Origin: Olsenella porci | Lineage (GTDB): Bacteria; Actinomycetota; Coriobacteriia; Coriobacteriales; Atopobiaceae | Direction of reading: 5' to 3' | NCBI RefSeq assembly: GCF_009695875.1 | Contig: NZ_VUNC01000004.1 | Coordinates: 124,001 to 188,000 of the forward strand | Length of the DNA: 64,000 nucleotides | Shown here: piece after piece, positions 52,059 to 61,427 of the stretch | Position numbering within the stretch: the stretch's first letter is position 1 | Layout: each line of letters starts with the position of its first letter | The notes under the pieces: generated by a model | Seen by the model: only the letters and a program-made list of their open reading frames with translations | Told to the model about the DNA's origin: nothing | The model's database searches: none | Program-made: the position numbers and the translations under genes

Positions 52059-52820
52059 TCACGTGCGCGTGAGCGCATACCCCCACAGCAGCCCGGGGCC
52101 CTCCTGCCGCTCCACGCCAACGCCAAGCGCCTGGGGCACCCTCCCGCTCGCGGCAACCTCCTCCGGGGTCCCCCGGGCGACCACGTCCCCCTCGGCCATG
52201 AGGCAGACCTGGTCGGAGGACGAGAATGCCGCCTCCACGTCGTGGGTCGCCACCACCACCGCGAGCCCCTCCCCCGCGAGCCGGCGGAGAAGGTCGGCGA
52301 GCTCCCGGCACCTGAGGGCGTCCAGGTGGGCGGAGGGCTCGTCGAGCAGGAGCGTCCCGCTGTCCTGGGCGACGACCATGGCGATGTACGCCAGCTGAAG
52401 CTCGCCGCCGGACACGTCCGAGAGCCACCGGTCGCGAAGCTGCCACACTCCCGTGAGCCCCATGGCTCGGCGCACGAGGGCCCGGTCCCTCTCGCCCATG
52501 GTCCTGACAGCGCCGAGCGTTGCGTAGCGGCCATGGCTCACCAGGGTGCGCACGTCCATGTGGGGACATCCCGGGTCCTGCGGCAGGTATGCGAGCCTGC
52601 GAGCGCGTTCGCGGTGGCCGAGCCCACGGACCTCCCTCCCGTCGACGAGCGCGCTCCCCTCGTACGGGAGGATCCCCGCGAGGCACCTGAGCAGGGTGGA
52701 CTTGCCGCAGCCGTTCTTGCCCACGAGGGCGCAGACCTGGCCGTCCGCCGCCTGGAGGGAGTCGACCCGCAGGGTGAACCCGCCGTCGCGCCTGAACGAG
52801 AGCCCGCTCACGGAGATCAC
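52059..52820 (-). CDS. FecE/BtuD-type ABC transporter ATPase
   Basis: 253 residues. Walker A GKNGCGKST, signature VSGGELQLAYIA, Walker B LLLDEPSAHLD and switch ATHDVEAA. GTG at 52820 overlaps the permease stop by 4 bases (GTGA). Powers uptake of an iron siderophore, heme or cobalamin-type compound with the two preceding genes. Signature LSDVSGGE differs slightly from the usual LSGGE. Confidence 0.92.
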   Translation of the reverse strand: MISVSGLSFRRDGGFTLRVDSLQAADGQVCALVGKNGCGKSTLLRCLAGILPYEGSALVDGREVRGLGHRERARRLAYLPQDPGCPHMDVRTLVSHGRYATLGAVRTMGERDRALVRRAMGLTGVWQLRDRWLSDVSGGELQLAYIAMVVAQDSGTLLLDEPSAHLDALRCRELADLLRRLAGEGLAVVVATHDVEAAFSSSDQVCLMAEGDVVARGTPEEVAASGRVPQALGVGVERQEGPGLLWGYALTRT

Positions 52821-53881
52821 CGGGCATCACCCCCGCGTGCCGCGGCGACGGAGTGGGAGCGGCGGCCACGCCCCCTGCGCACGAGCAGCGAGATGAAGAA
52901 CGGCGCGCCCAGGAGCGAGAGCACCAGGCCGACCGGCAGCTCGTACGGGAAGGCGACCGTGCGCGCCACGAGGTCGCACGCGACCAGGAGAGAGGCGCCC
53001 CACACCGCGCACAGCGCGAGTCCGGGACGGGTGCCGGGACTCGCCCACATGCGCACGAGGTTGGGGACGATCAGACCCACGAAGCCCAGGAGCCCGCAGA
53101 CCGAGACCGCGGAGGCCGCGAGGACCGCCGCACACACGATCGCGGCGAGCCGGGAGGCACGAACGTTGAGCCCCAGGCCGTGCGCCGTCTCGTCGCCCAG
53201 GGCGAGAAGGTCGATGCCGCGGCCCAGGGCCACCGCCGCCGCGAGCGCCGCCGCCATCGCGGGGACGCCGAGGGCAAGCCGCTGGAAGGTCTGACCGGAG
53301 AGGCCGCCCAGGGTGAAGGCAACCCGGTCCGCCACCGACTCGGGCCAGATGGTCACGACGGCGTCGATGCCCGCGCCCATGAGGCTCGAGACCGCCACCC
53401 CGGCCAGCACCACGGTGCCGCGGCTGCTGCCGGCGCGACGCGAGACCAGGTACACCAGGAGCGTGGAGACGAGCGCGCCGACGAACGCCATGCCCTGCCG
53501 CACGACCGGGTGCCCCGGCACCAGCAGTGCGGCGACGAGCCAGAACAGCCCCGCCCCGGAGTTGACGCCCATCACGCCCGGGGAGGCAAGGTCGTTGTCG
53601 AGCGACGCCTGCAGCAGCAGGCCGGAGCAGGCGAGCGCCGCGCCGCAGCAGGCACCCGCGACCACGCGCGGGGCGCGCACGCCGAGCAGGACGAGGGACG
53701 CCGTGGCTCCGGCGTCACCTCCCAGGGCGAGTGTGCCGAGCGCGTTCAGCGAGTCGAGTGTGCCGAGCGCAGCGGTTCCCGTGACGAGGGAGGCGAGCGC
53801 GACGGCGACGAGCACCGTCACACCCAACGCGAGCGCCACACGGCACCGCGTGCCCGTCCTCTCTCCCCCGCCAGCGGACAT
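52817..53881 (-). CDS. FecCD/BtuC-type ABC transporter permease
   Basis: 354 residues and about ten membrane helices. Family features: APRVVAGACCGAALACSGLLL near the N-terminus and GFVGLIVPNLVRMWASP for contact with the ATPase. A single permease is present, so it should act as a homodimer. ATG at 53881, two bases after the stop of the binding-protein gene. Imports an iron complex or a corrinoid. Confidence 0.92.
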   Translation of the reverse strand: MSAGGGERTGTRCRVALALGVTVLVAVALASLVTGTAALGTLDSLNALGTLALGGDAGATASLVLLGVRAPRVVAGACCGAALACSGLLLQASLDNDLASPGVMGVNSGAGLFWLVAALLVPGHPVVRQGMAFVGALVSTLLVYLVSRRAGSSRGTVVLAGVAVSSLMGAGIDAVVTIWPESVADRVAFTLGGLSGQTFQRLALGVPAMAAALAAAVALGRGIDLLALGDETAHGLGLNVRASRLAAIVCAAVLAASAVSVCGLLGFVGLIVPNLVRMWASPGTRPGLALCAVWGASLLVACDLVARTVAFPYELPVGLVLSLLGAPFFISLLVRRGRGRRSHSVAAARGGDAR

Positions 53882-53883
53882 GG

Positions 53884-54804
53884 CTAGCCCTGCTTCCCTC
53901 TGAGGTCGAGGATGTAGGAGTACGCCTCGGCCCAGCGGTCGTTGGGCTTGTACTCGAAGAGGTCCTTGGGCAGGACGTCGACCCTTCCCTCCTTGGAGGC
54001 TGCGAGCGACGACCACGCGGGCTGGGACTGGAAGTCCTGTTCAAAGGCCTCGCGCGCCTTGTCCTCGTCCCCGCGGGGAATCACGAAGACGTAGTGGGGG
54101 TCTGCCGCCACGATCGCCTCTACCGAGAGGTCATCGAGCGCGCTGCCGTCGTCCGCGATGTTGTGCATTGACAGGTTGTCGAGGATCTCGCAGGCGAAGT
54201 AGTCCGACTTCGCGACCTTGGCCTTGGTGGACGAGACCAGCAGCGCGAGGTAGCTCACCTGGGGGAGGTCCCCCGCCTTCGCCTTGACGCCGTCGATCGC
54301 GCTCGCCACGTCCTCCACGTTCTTCTCGTACAGGTCGCCGCGGCCGCTCAGCTGGGTGAGCTCCTGCATGTTGCTGGCGTAGTCGTCAAAGGAGTTGACG
54401 TCCACCTCGCGCCACGCGATCCCCGCGTCGTCCAGGCCGGACTCGAGCTCCCGCTGCGTGGGGACCTCGCCGGTGAGAAGCACGAGGGTGGGTTGGAGGG
54501 AGACGATCTTCTCCAGGCTGGGGTGGGCGCTGGTGCCCACGACCTGCACGTCTGACGGCAGCCCGTCGAGGTCGGTCGCGTCCTTGGAGACGCCGACCGG
54601 CGGCAGCCCCGCGAGGACCGCCATCTGCGCCAGGGAGCGCAGGGTCGCGACCACGCGCTGGTTGCCGGAGGAGCTTTGGGAGTCGCTGTCCCCTCCGCCG
54701 GAGTCGGAGGCGCTGGCGGCACCCGACCGCTGCGCGGCGCACCCGGCGAGGGCGCCGGAGCCAAGCACCATGGCAAGACGCAGGAAATCTCTTCTCTCGA
54801 GCAC
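53884..54804 (-). CDS. Substrate-binding lipoprotein of a FecB/BtuF-type ABC transporter
   Basis: 306 residues from GTG at 54804 with GGGGGAGG upstream; a TTG at 54828 is an alternative. The signal has RRDFLRLAMVLGSGALAGC: a twin-Arg-like start and a lipobox ending in Cys. The binding fold shows VQVVGTSAHPSLEKIVSLQP and LVLLTGEV, typical of metal-chelate binding proteins. First gene of an operon with permease, ATPase and then asrABC, which needs iron and siroheme. The ligand could be a siderophore, heme or cobalamin (not decidable here). Confidence 0.88.
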   Translation of the reverse strand: MLERRDFLRLAMVLGSGALAGCAAQRSGAASASDSGGGDSDSQSSSGNQRVVATLRSLAQMAVLAGLPPVGVSKDATDLDGLPSDVQVVGTSAHPSLEKIVSLQPTLVLLTGEVPTQRELESGLDDAGIAWREVDVNSFDDYASNMQELTQLSGRGDLYEKNVEDVASAIDGVKAKAGDLPQVSYLALLVSSTKAKVAKSDYFACEILDNLSMHNIADDGSALDDLSVEAIVAADPHYVFVIPRGDEDKAREAFEQDFQSQPAWSSLAASKEGRVDVLPKDLFEYKPNDRWAEAYSYILDLRGKQG

Positions 54805-55419
54805 GGGGCCTCCCCCATTGGCGGACAACCGCCGCCTGGTTTCAAAAAGAACCTTAAAGATGCTGTGAAGATATCAGAGCGCGGGATGTCTTTCCGTTGT
54901 CCTCGCAACAGATTCCGGCCTCTGGTCAAAGTGGAGGGCTCGACGAACGCGGGGAGGGAGCTGCGCTGCCGGGGCTGCCTCGGGGACGGGCAGACGACGT
55001 CGTCGCGGCGTGGACGGGAGCCGTCGAGACCGTCGTCGCCCGTCCCTCGTCTCACCCGCGGGCCGCTGTCGGACATTCCATCTGGGGATGGACCGGATAT
55101 CCCACGCCAACTGCCAGTTTGAGGGGCGGTGGAAGTCAAGGAAGGGAGAGTGGCCGGTGGCCCTCGGGGAAGGGTAATCGCCCCCGATCCTCCACTCGGA
55201 ATGCGCGGGCAGCCCAGGGCATTCCTCAAGATGGGGCCAACCGCCTCAACAGACCACGCCGCTCGTGACCGGGGAATCGGGGTCATTGAATGGATCGGGC
55301 ATCTGCCGCCCAGCACGGGCAGCCACCCCGCAGATCATTCCGTCTCCATGCCCCTTCGAGCGACATTCCGCCCGAGAATGGGGCCGTGACCTTGGCCACC
55401 CCCTTCTTCGACGGACCGA
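54805..55419. other. Non-coding upstream region of the ABC-asr operon
   Basis: No gene that I can support. Several imperfect dyads of the type GACATTCC...GAATGG occur near 55070, 55230 and 55360; they may be a worn third repeat family. An AT-rich patch at 54840-54885 probably holds the operon promoter on the minus strand. No cobalamin riboswitch box was recognised. Confidence 0.5.
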
Positions 55420-56138
55420 CTGGCGGAAGGTCGCCGTGCGAGCACTCGTGCAAGGCTTCCGCTGCCAATCAGGGTGGGAAAGGGACCGGTTTGACTGGGG
55501 CTCGCTCGCGTGAGTGCTCACGCGAGGCGTTCGTTGCCAGAGGACGAAGCCACATATGTTCCTTGAGCCGCCCACCTGGAAAACGTCGCTTCACCCGCAG
55601 GCCTCTCTTGACCACAAAGTGCTCACACGCGCTCCTCTACCAGAAGTGCCTTGGCTCCCGCCGGAAAAGCCCCCAATGGCCAAAGAGGGAAAGGGGCCGC
55701 GTCCTCTGTCGGAAGCTTCCCCGGGGACCGTGCCCTTTCCCTTCTCTGAGCCCTTCTATCGGCATGGGCCAGCATCAAGGGTCGAGCCGTGGCAACGGAT
55801 TCCCGATGTGAGCACTTTTGTCGGGCCATCTCCTTCAGACCGCGAGACGAGCGCCGAGTTTCTGCAGGTGATTGGGTCGCCTTGGGTCACCGGGGCCAGC
55901 CCATGGCAGCAAACTCCCGATGTGAGCACTCACTTCGGACTCCTCTTGCCAATTGGGTTGGAAGTCGAAACCAGATGGCGACGGGAGCCTGACGTGAGTG
56001 CTCACATCAGGCTTCGGCTGCCAGTGATTTATACCTGGAATCATGGCTGGTCTTATTACCTGCGGTTACGCTGAAATCAACCGGCCAGGGACACAGGGGA
56101 CTCGCGACGAAGGCACTCACATCGGGCGCTACATGCCA
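55420..56138. repeat. Cluster of about seven 48-bp dyad elements
   Basis: Dyad centres lie at 55443.5, 55515.5, 55620.5, 55813.5, 55927.5, 55999.5 and 56114.5. The best copies are 55904-55951 and 55976-56023. Each is 48 bp with outer arms TGGCA/TGCCA and a core of GTGAG-TG-CTCAC or GTGAG-CA-CTCAC; flanking CCTGA or CCCGA pairs with TCAGG or TCGGG. The middle dinucleotide is TG or CA, which gives each copy a direction; CA then TG neighbours are both exactly 72 bp apart (a-b and e-f). Copies at 55620, 55813 and 56114 are worn on one side. No gene lies in the cluster. Confidence 0.8.
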
Positions 56139-56306
56139 TGGTTTGAACTCCGATGCTGTCCGCAGGCGTCAAATTACGTTCAAGGGAAATTCGCTCCACG
56201 TCCACGGAGGCCCTCCCGTGAGATGGGCGGGCTTCCCCCTTCTTTGACATCCGATGGCCTTTGCCCCTCACCAACGGCTTCCACCGAGCGCGTTGGCGCC
56301 TGTCTG

Positions 56307-56453
56307 CTGAGGAAATGCGAGTATTGGCAATTGGGAAGGCCACGCAACTGAGGAAAGCGGAGTATTGGCAGTCGAAGACGCCTGTTTTCTGCCAACACTC
56401 GCGATTCCTCAGCGGAATCCGTCCGGAGATTGCCAACACTCGCATTTCCTCAG
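56307..56453. repeat. Array D: four 24-bp units at exact 41-bp period, two direct and two inverted
   Basis: Units at 56307-56330, 56348-56371 (direct; CTGAGGAAATGCGAG, then TATTGGCA), 56389-56412 and 56430-56453 (inverted; TGCCAACACTCGC, then TTTCCTCAG). Steps are 41, 41 and 41; spacers are 17 bp each and unlike one another. The whole 147 bp is a dyad centred at 56380. Aligned without gaps to arrays A-C, the units share TGAGG-N4-GCGA-N3-T-N2-GCA (13 of 23 positions), so they are a diverged branch of the same family. fprA starts 187 bases later. Confidence 0.9.
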
Positions 56454-56639
56454 CAGCTCCCGTTGTCGGACGCCGTCCTGCCCACGCAAACACGCCTCCG
56501 CACCGTTGTCATCCTCGACCCCGCCGCAGCCCGAGCCTTAATCGCGCCCAAGATCCCACGCGTCCCGTCGCGGTAGAATCGCGTGGACTATGTGTGAGCG
56601 GGTGAGAAGGAGTCTCTCCCCTTCCCAAAGGAGGAAGCT

Positions 56640-57794
56640 GTGAAGGTCTCTGACGACATCGCCTTCGTAGGCGTGAACGACCACAGGATCGACCTGTTCG
56701 AGGGCCAGTACGACGTGCGCGAGATCGGCATGTCCTACAACTCCTATGTGATACTGGACCAGAAGGTCGCGGTCATGGACAGCGTGGACGCCGCCTTCCG
56801 CGACGAGTGGTTTGCCAACCTGGACCAGGTGCTGGGCGACAGTAAGCCCGACTACCTGGTGGTCCACCACATGGAGCCCGACCACTCCGCTAACATCGCG
56901 GCGTTCATGGACCGCTATCCCGAGGCCCAGGTCGTCTCGTCCGCCCAGTCCTTCAAGATGATGCAGGCCTACTTTGGCGTGGACTACAGCGACCGCGGCG
57001 TGGTCGTGAAGCAGGGCAGCACCCTCAAGCTGGGGAAGCACACCCTGAGCTTTGTCGCCGCCCCACAGGTGCACTGGCCCGAGGTCATGTTCAGCTACGA
57101 CGAGACGGACAAGGTGCTATTCTCGGCGGACGCCTTCGGCAAGTTTGGCGCGCTCGACGTTGAGGACGACTGGGTCACCAACGCCCGCAGCTACTACTTT
57201 GGCATCGTGGGCAAGTTTGGCAAGAACGTCCAGATGGCGCTGAGCAAGGTCGCAGGCTGCTACGTCAAGGCCATCTGCCCGCTGCACGGACCCGTGCTCA
57301 CGGGCGACCTCTCGCGCTACCTGCGCCTGTACGACACCTGGTCGAGCTACCGCCCCGAGCAGAGCGGCGTGACGCTGGCCTACACCTCGGTGTACGGCCA
57401 CACCAAGGAGGCGGTGCGCGAGCTCGAGGCCAAGCTGCGCGACGGCGGCGCCACGGTTGCCACCTTCGACCTGGCGCGCGATGACATGGCCCAGGCGCTG
57501 GCGAGCGCGTTCCGCTACGACCGCCTGGTCCTGGCCACCACCACCTACGCCAACAGCTACTTCCCCTTCATGCACACGTTCGTGACCGACCTCGTGGAGC
57601 ACAACTACCAAAACCGCACCGTGGGCATGGTCGAGAACGGCAGCTGGATGCCCGTCGCCGCCAAGCAGATGCGCGAGGCACTGGAGGGGCTGCCCAACAT
57701 CGCGTTCGCCCACAACGTCGTGACCCTCAAGGGAGCACTCAACGACGACTCCCGCGGCCAGCTCGACGCCCTGGCCAAGGAGCTCCTGGCCTAG
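56640..57794 (+). CDS. fprA: Flavodiiron protein (FprA family)
   Basis: 384 residues from GTG at 56640 with AAAGGAGG upstream. Metallo-beta-lactamase-type di-iron domain: HHMEPDHSAN with His77, Glu79, Asp81 and His82, then QVHWPEV, FSADAFG and CPLHGPV. The C-terminal flavodoxin domain begins LAYTSVYGHTKEAV, which binds FMN. Reduces O2 to water or NO to N2O; in anaerobes it protects against oxygen. No rubredoxin domain is fused. Monocistronic, followed by a terminator. Confidence 0.95.
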   Translation: MKVSDDIAFVGVNDHRIDLFEGQYDVREIGMSYNSYVILDQKVAVMDSVDAAFRDEWFANLDQVLGDSKPDYLVVHHMEPDHSANIAAFMDRYPEAQVVSSAQSFKMMQAYFGVDYSDRGVVVKQGSTLKLGKHTLSFVAAPQVHWPEVMFSYDETDKVLFSADAFGKFGALDVEDDWVTNARSYYFGIVGKFGKNVQMALSKVAGCYVKAICPLHGPVLTGDLSRYLRLYDTWSSYRPEQSGVTLAYTSVYGHTKEAVRELEAKLRDGGATVATFDLARDDMAQALASAFRYDRLVLATTTYANSYFPFMHTFVTDLVEHNYQNRTVGMVENGSWMPVAAKQMREALEGLPNIAFAHNVVTLKGALNDDSRGQLDALAKELLA

Positions 57795-57843
57795 CGTTGG
57801 CAGGGGAGACGGGCGCGGCTCCCACATGGCCAATCGGCACAAC

Positions 57844-57877
57844 ACGGGGGAGGTCCCACTGGGGCCTCCCCCGTTTT
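57844..57877 (+). terminator. Terminator after fprA
   Basis: ACGGGGGAGG (57844-57853) pairs with CCTCCCCCGT (57865-57874), followed by TTT. Confidence 0.88.
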
Positions 57878-57910
57878 CGCCTTGCGCAGGCGAGGGGAAC
57901 GGGCCTCTCG

Positions 57911-58441
57911 CTAGATCCTCACGACCATCTGGTCCAGGGGCCGCCGGTCGCCGTGATGGTGGCTGGGCTCGACGCCCTCGGCGGGATACCCCAGGTCGAG
58001 CAGGCACACCGGCACGACACCGTCCGGGGTCCCCAGGGCCTCGGCCACGGCGCGTGTGTCATATCCGCGGGCCCACAAGGTCCCCAGCCCCAGGTCGGTG
58101 GCCTCCATCATCATCTGGTCGCAGGCGATGGAGGCGTCCATCTCCCGCGTGGTGTAGTCCTCGTACAGGGTCTCGTGCCTGTTGTGGTACACGCGCGAGA
58201 GGTCGCAGCACACCGCCAGCACCACGGGTGCGTCAAAGGCCATGCGGGTCGCCTGGCGCAGGCGGGCGAGAGACTCCGGCGACTGCACCACATAGACCAC
58301 GATCGGCTGGAAGTTGCACGCGGAGGGCGCGATGCGCCCAGCCTCCAGGACCTTGTCCAGCTTCTCGTCCTCCACGGGGCGCTGGTCGAACCTCCTCACC
58401 GAGAAGCGCCTGCGGGCGAGGTCGAGGTAGTCCTTCTCCAT
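57911..58441 (-). CDS. Nitroreductase-family FMN enzyme
   Basis: 176 residues. The N-terminus DLARRRFSVRRFDQRPVEDE is the family signature with FMN-binding Arg residues; APSACNFQP follows and GLGTLWARGYD is the C-terminal FMN contact. Probably reduces quinones or nitro compounds with NAD(P)H; substrate unknown. ATG at 58441 with GGGAGG upstream. It follows mgtA on the minus strand after 160 bases and is convergent with fprA. Confidence 0.88.
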   Translation of the reverse strand: MEKDYLDLARRRFSVRRFDQRPVEDEKLDKVLEAGRIAPSACNFQPIVVYVVQSPESLARLRQATRMAFDAPVVLAVCCDLSRVYHNRHETLYEDYTTREMDASIACDQMMMEATDLGLGTLWARGYDTRAVAEALGTPDGVVPVCLLDLGYPAEGVEPSHHHGDRRPLDQMVVRI

Positions 58442-58601
58442 GTGTCCTCCCAACTGGGCCCCTGGGGGCCAGGCTTGTGTTCCGTCGCGCCACAGCATAC
58501 CGCTCGGGAGGCGCGGGGTGCCTGCGGGGGGCCGCCACCGGGACGGAGGGGCCGCAGCAACCCCACCGAGGCGCCGCGCGCCGGCACACCGCCCACATCC
58601 C

Positions 58602-61340
58602 CTACATCAGGTGGCCAAAGCGGCGCACGTAGAGCGCCCTCATCACCATGACCAGGGCGACGTAGCCCAGCACGATGAGCGGCAGCATGCCGAGGAACGC
58701 CGCGGGGATCGCCGCCATGCCCAGTGCGGTCCCCACCCCGGTGAAGGGGATGACCAGCGCCAGGGCGATGGCGACGGCGCCGAGCAGCAGCACGCGCCAG
58801 TCGGCCATGCTCTGGAAGAACGGGATGCGCTCCGTGCGGACCAGGTGCACAAAGAGCACCTGTGTGCACATGGACTCGGCAAACCAGCAGGCCTGGAAGG
58901 TCCCCGCAAACAGGGCGGCGGCAGCCGGATTGCCCGCGACCTGCGCCCAGGTGCCGCCCGCGACCGTCGGGCACACCACAAAGAACAGCAGCGCGTAGGT
59001 CAGGATGTCAAGCACCGAGCTGGTTGGCCCAATCCACCGCATGAAGCTCGCAATGGAGCCGGGCTGCCAGGCACGCGGGTGCATGAGCTCCGAGCCGTCG
59101 ACCCTGTCCCAGGGGATGGCCGTGCAGGCGCAGTCGTAGATGAAGTTGAGCAGGAGCAGCTGCACGGCGGTCATGGGCAGGAAGGGCAGGAACACGCTGG
59201 CGACCAGCACCGAGAAGATGTTGCCAAAGTTGGAGCTGGCGGTCATCTTCACGTACTTGTTCATGTTGAAGTAGGTGCGGCGCCCCTCGACGATGCCGCG
59301 CTCCAGCACACCAAGGTCCTTCTCCAGAAGGATGATGTCCGCCGCCTCCTTGGCCACGTCGGCACCGGAGTCGACCGACACGCCGCAGTCGCTGGCACCC
59401 ATGGCAGCCGCGTCGTTGACGCCGTCGCCCATGAAGCCGACCACGTGACCGCGGGCGCGCAGGGCCCTGACCACGCGTACCTTCTGGTCGGGCGAGAGCT
59501 TGGCAAACACCGTCACGTCCTCAACGCGGGCATCCAGCTCCTCGTCGCTCATCCCCGCGATCTGCGCGCCGTCCAGGGTCCCCCGCACGTCGAGCCCGAT
59601 GGTGCGGCACACGTTTGCCGCGACCCTCATGGAGTCGCCCGTGAGGACCTTGGTGGTGACCCCGTGCTGGGTCAGCGCCGCCACGGCATCGGCCGCGCTC
59701 CGCTTGGGCGGGTCAAGGAATGCCAGGTACCCAATCAGCGTCATCCCCCGCTCGTCACTGCCCGAGAGGACCCCGACGCCCGACGGGTCGGCCTTGCGCG
59801 CCACGCCCAGCACGCGCATGCCCTTGTCCGCCAGGTCGTAGGCCTTCTGCAGGACGATGCGCTGCATGTCGTCGGTGAGCTCCACGACCTCGCCGTCAAA
59901 CTCAACGTCGCTGCAGACCTGCAGCACCTCCTCGATCGCGCCCTTGGTGATCATGCGCGTGTTGCCGTGGGAGTCGCCCACCACCACGCTGACGCGGCGG
60001 CGCTCAAAGTCGAAGGGGACCTCGTCCAGCAGGTGCCACTCGCTGGTGAGTGCGTCCACGTCCAGCCCGGGCGTGCCCGCACGCCCCTCCTCGGTCGCGC
60101 GCCGGATGATGGCGGAGTCGATGAGGTTGCGCATGCCTGTCTCGTAGAAGCTGTTGAGGAAGGCGTAGCGCAGCACGCGACTATCTTGCTCCCCCATCAC
60201 GTTGAGGTGGCGCTCCAGGACCACGCGGTCCTCGGTGAGCGTTCCGGTCTTGTCGGTGCACAGCACGTCCATGGCACCCAGGTTCTGGATGGAGTCCAGG
60301 TGTTTCACGATCACGCGGTCGCGCGAGAGGTCCACTGCCCCCTTTGCCAGGCAGGTCGTGACGATCATGGGCAGCATCTCGGGCGTCAGGCCCACGGCCA
60401 CCGAGAGGGCAAACAGCAGTGCGGAAAGCCAGTCTCCCTTGGTGATGCCGTTGATCACAAACACCAGCGGCGCCATGACGACCATGAGTCGCAGGAGCAG
60501 CCTGCTGACCGAGGCGATGCCCTCGTCGTAGGCGGTCTTGCCGCGCTTGACCCCCAGGCTGGAGGCCATATTGCCAAACATCGTGTTGGCGCCCACCGCG
60601 CACACCACGGCGACGCCGCTGCCCGAGACCACGGTCGAACCCATGAACACGATGTTGGAGAGGTCCGTGGCCGCCATGCTCCCGTCGGATGCCGCCTGGG
60701 GGCAGGCCGCCGCGGTCCTCTCCACCGGAATGCTCTCGCCCGTGAGCGAAGACATGCCCAGGAAGAGGTCGCGAGCGGATATCACGCGCGCGTCCGCCGG
60801 AACGATGTCACCCGCGGACAGGTGCACGATGTCACCCACCACCACGTCTGCCAGCGGGACCTCGCTGCGGCCGCCGTCCGCGCGCTCCACGCAGCAGGTG
60901 GTCTGGATGGTCTTTGCCAGGGCCTCCGCGGCGTCACCGCTCCTGCCCTCCTGCACAAAGCGGAGCGTCGCCGAAAGCAGGATCATCGCCACAATGATGA
61001 TGACCGTGGACGGGTTGCGGTCCCCCGGCGCGGAGAAGATCACGTCGGTGAGCAGCGAGACCAGCGCAAGGAGCGCGAGGATGCCCGTGAACGGGTCGAG
61101 AAACGCCTTGAGGAAGCGGACCGGCGCGGAGTCCCTGTGGCCATGCGAGACCTCGTTGGCCCCGTACGAGGCGCGCGAGAGCTCTATCTGGGCCTGGGAG
61201 AGGCCCTTTCTTTGCGAGTTAAGCTCGGCGAGCGCGTGGTCCACGTCGAGAGCGGATATCCTGCGCAGCCAGTCGAACTGGAACTCCCTGCGCTCCTGCG
61301 CCCTCTTGTCGGTTACGGTCTTCTTGGTGTGCAGCGCCAT
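58602..61340 (-). CDS. mgtA: Magnesium-transporting P-type ATPase (P3B)
   Basis: 912 residues. SSLTGES near 197-203 is the dephosphorylation loop, GLTPEMLPM near 317-325 the ion-site helix, CTDKTGTLTE near 361-370 the phosphorylation site with Asp363, and GDGVNDAAAMGASDCG the hinge. The C-terminal membrane block is intact. P3B ATPases bring Mg2+ in under low Mg2+. ATG at 61340 with GGGGAGGTG upstream. The upstream 520 bases hold a short ORF and a foldable RNA element that may control it. Confidence 0.93.
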   Translation of the reverse strand: MALHTKKTVTDKRAQERREFQFDWLRRISALDVDHALAELNSQRKGLSQAQIELSRASYGANEVSHGHRDSAPVRFLKAFLDPFTGILALLALVSLLTDVIFSAPGDRNPSTVIIIVAMILLSATLRFVQEGRSGDAAEALAKTIQTTCCVERADGGRSEVPLADVVVGDIVHLSAGDIVPADARVISARDLFLGMSSLTGESIPVERTAAACPQAASDGSMAATDLSNIVFMGSTVVSGSGVAVVCAVGANTMFGNMASSLGVKRGKTAYDEGIASVSRLLLRLMVVMAPLVFVINGITKGDWLSALLFALSVAVGLTPEMLPMIVTTCLAKGAVDLSRDRVIVKHLDSIQNLGAMDVLCTDKTGTLTEDRVVLERHLNVMGEQDSRVLRYAFLNSFYETGMRNLIDSAIIRRATEEGRAGTPGLDVDALTSEWHLLDEVPFDFERRRVSVVVGDSHGNTRMITKGAIEEVLQVCSDVEFDGEVVELTDDMQRIVLQKAYDLADKGMRVLGVARKADPSGVGVLSGSDERGMTLIGYLAFLDPPKRSAADAVAALTQHGVTTKVLTGDSMRVAANVCRTIGLDVRGTLDGAQIAGMSDEELDARVEDVTVFAKLSPDQKVRVVRALRARGHVVGFMGDGVNDAAAMGASDCGVSVDSGADVAKEAADIILLEKDLGVLERGIVEGRRTYFNMNKYVKMTASSNFGNIFSVLVASVFLPFLPMTAVQLLLLNFIYDCACTAIPWDRVDGSELMHPRAWQPGSIASFMRWIGPTSSVLDILTYALLFFVVCPTVAGGTWAQVAGNPAAAALFAGTFQACWFAESMCTQVLFVHLVRTERIPFFQSMADWRVLLLGAVAIALALVIPFTGVGTALGMAAIPAAFLGMLPLIVLGYVALVMVMRALYVRRFGHLM

Positions 61341-61427
61341 AGCGGCACCTCCCCTGCACGGGGCTTGGCACGTGGCCGCCCGCATGGGCATCTGGCACGC
61401 GCGGGGACCGGCGGGCGCTGGGCGCGA

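Noticed and set aside
54805-56639. Replication origin or prophage attachment region
   Set aside because: No DnaA-box cluster, integrase, tRNA end or phage gene is seen. The repeats do not match such elements.
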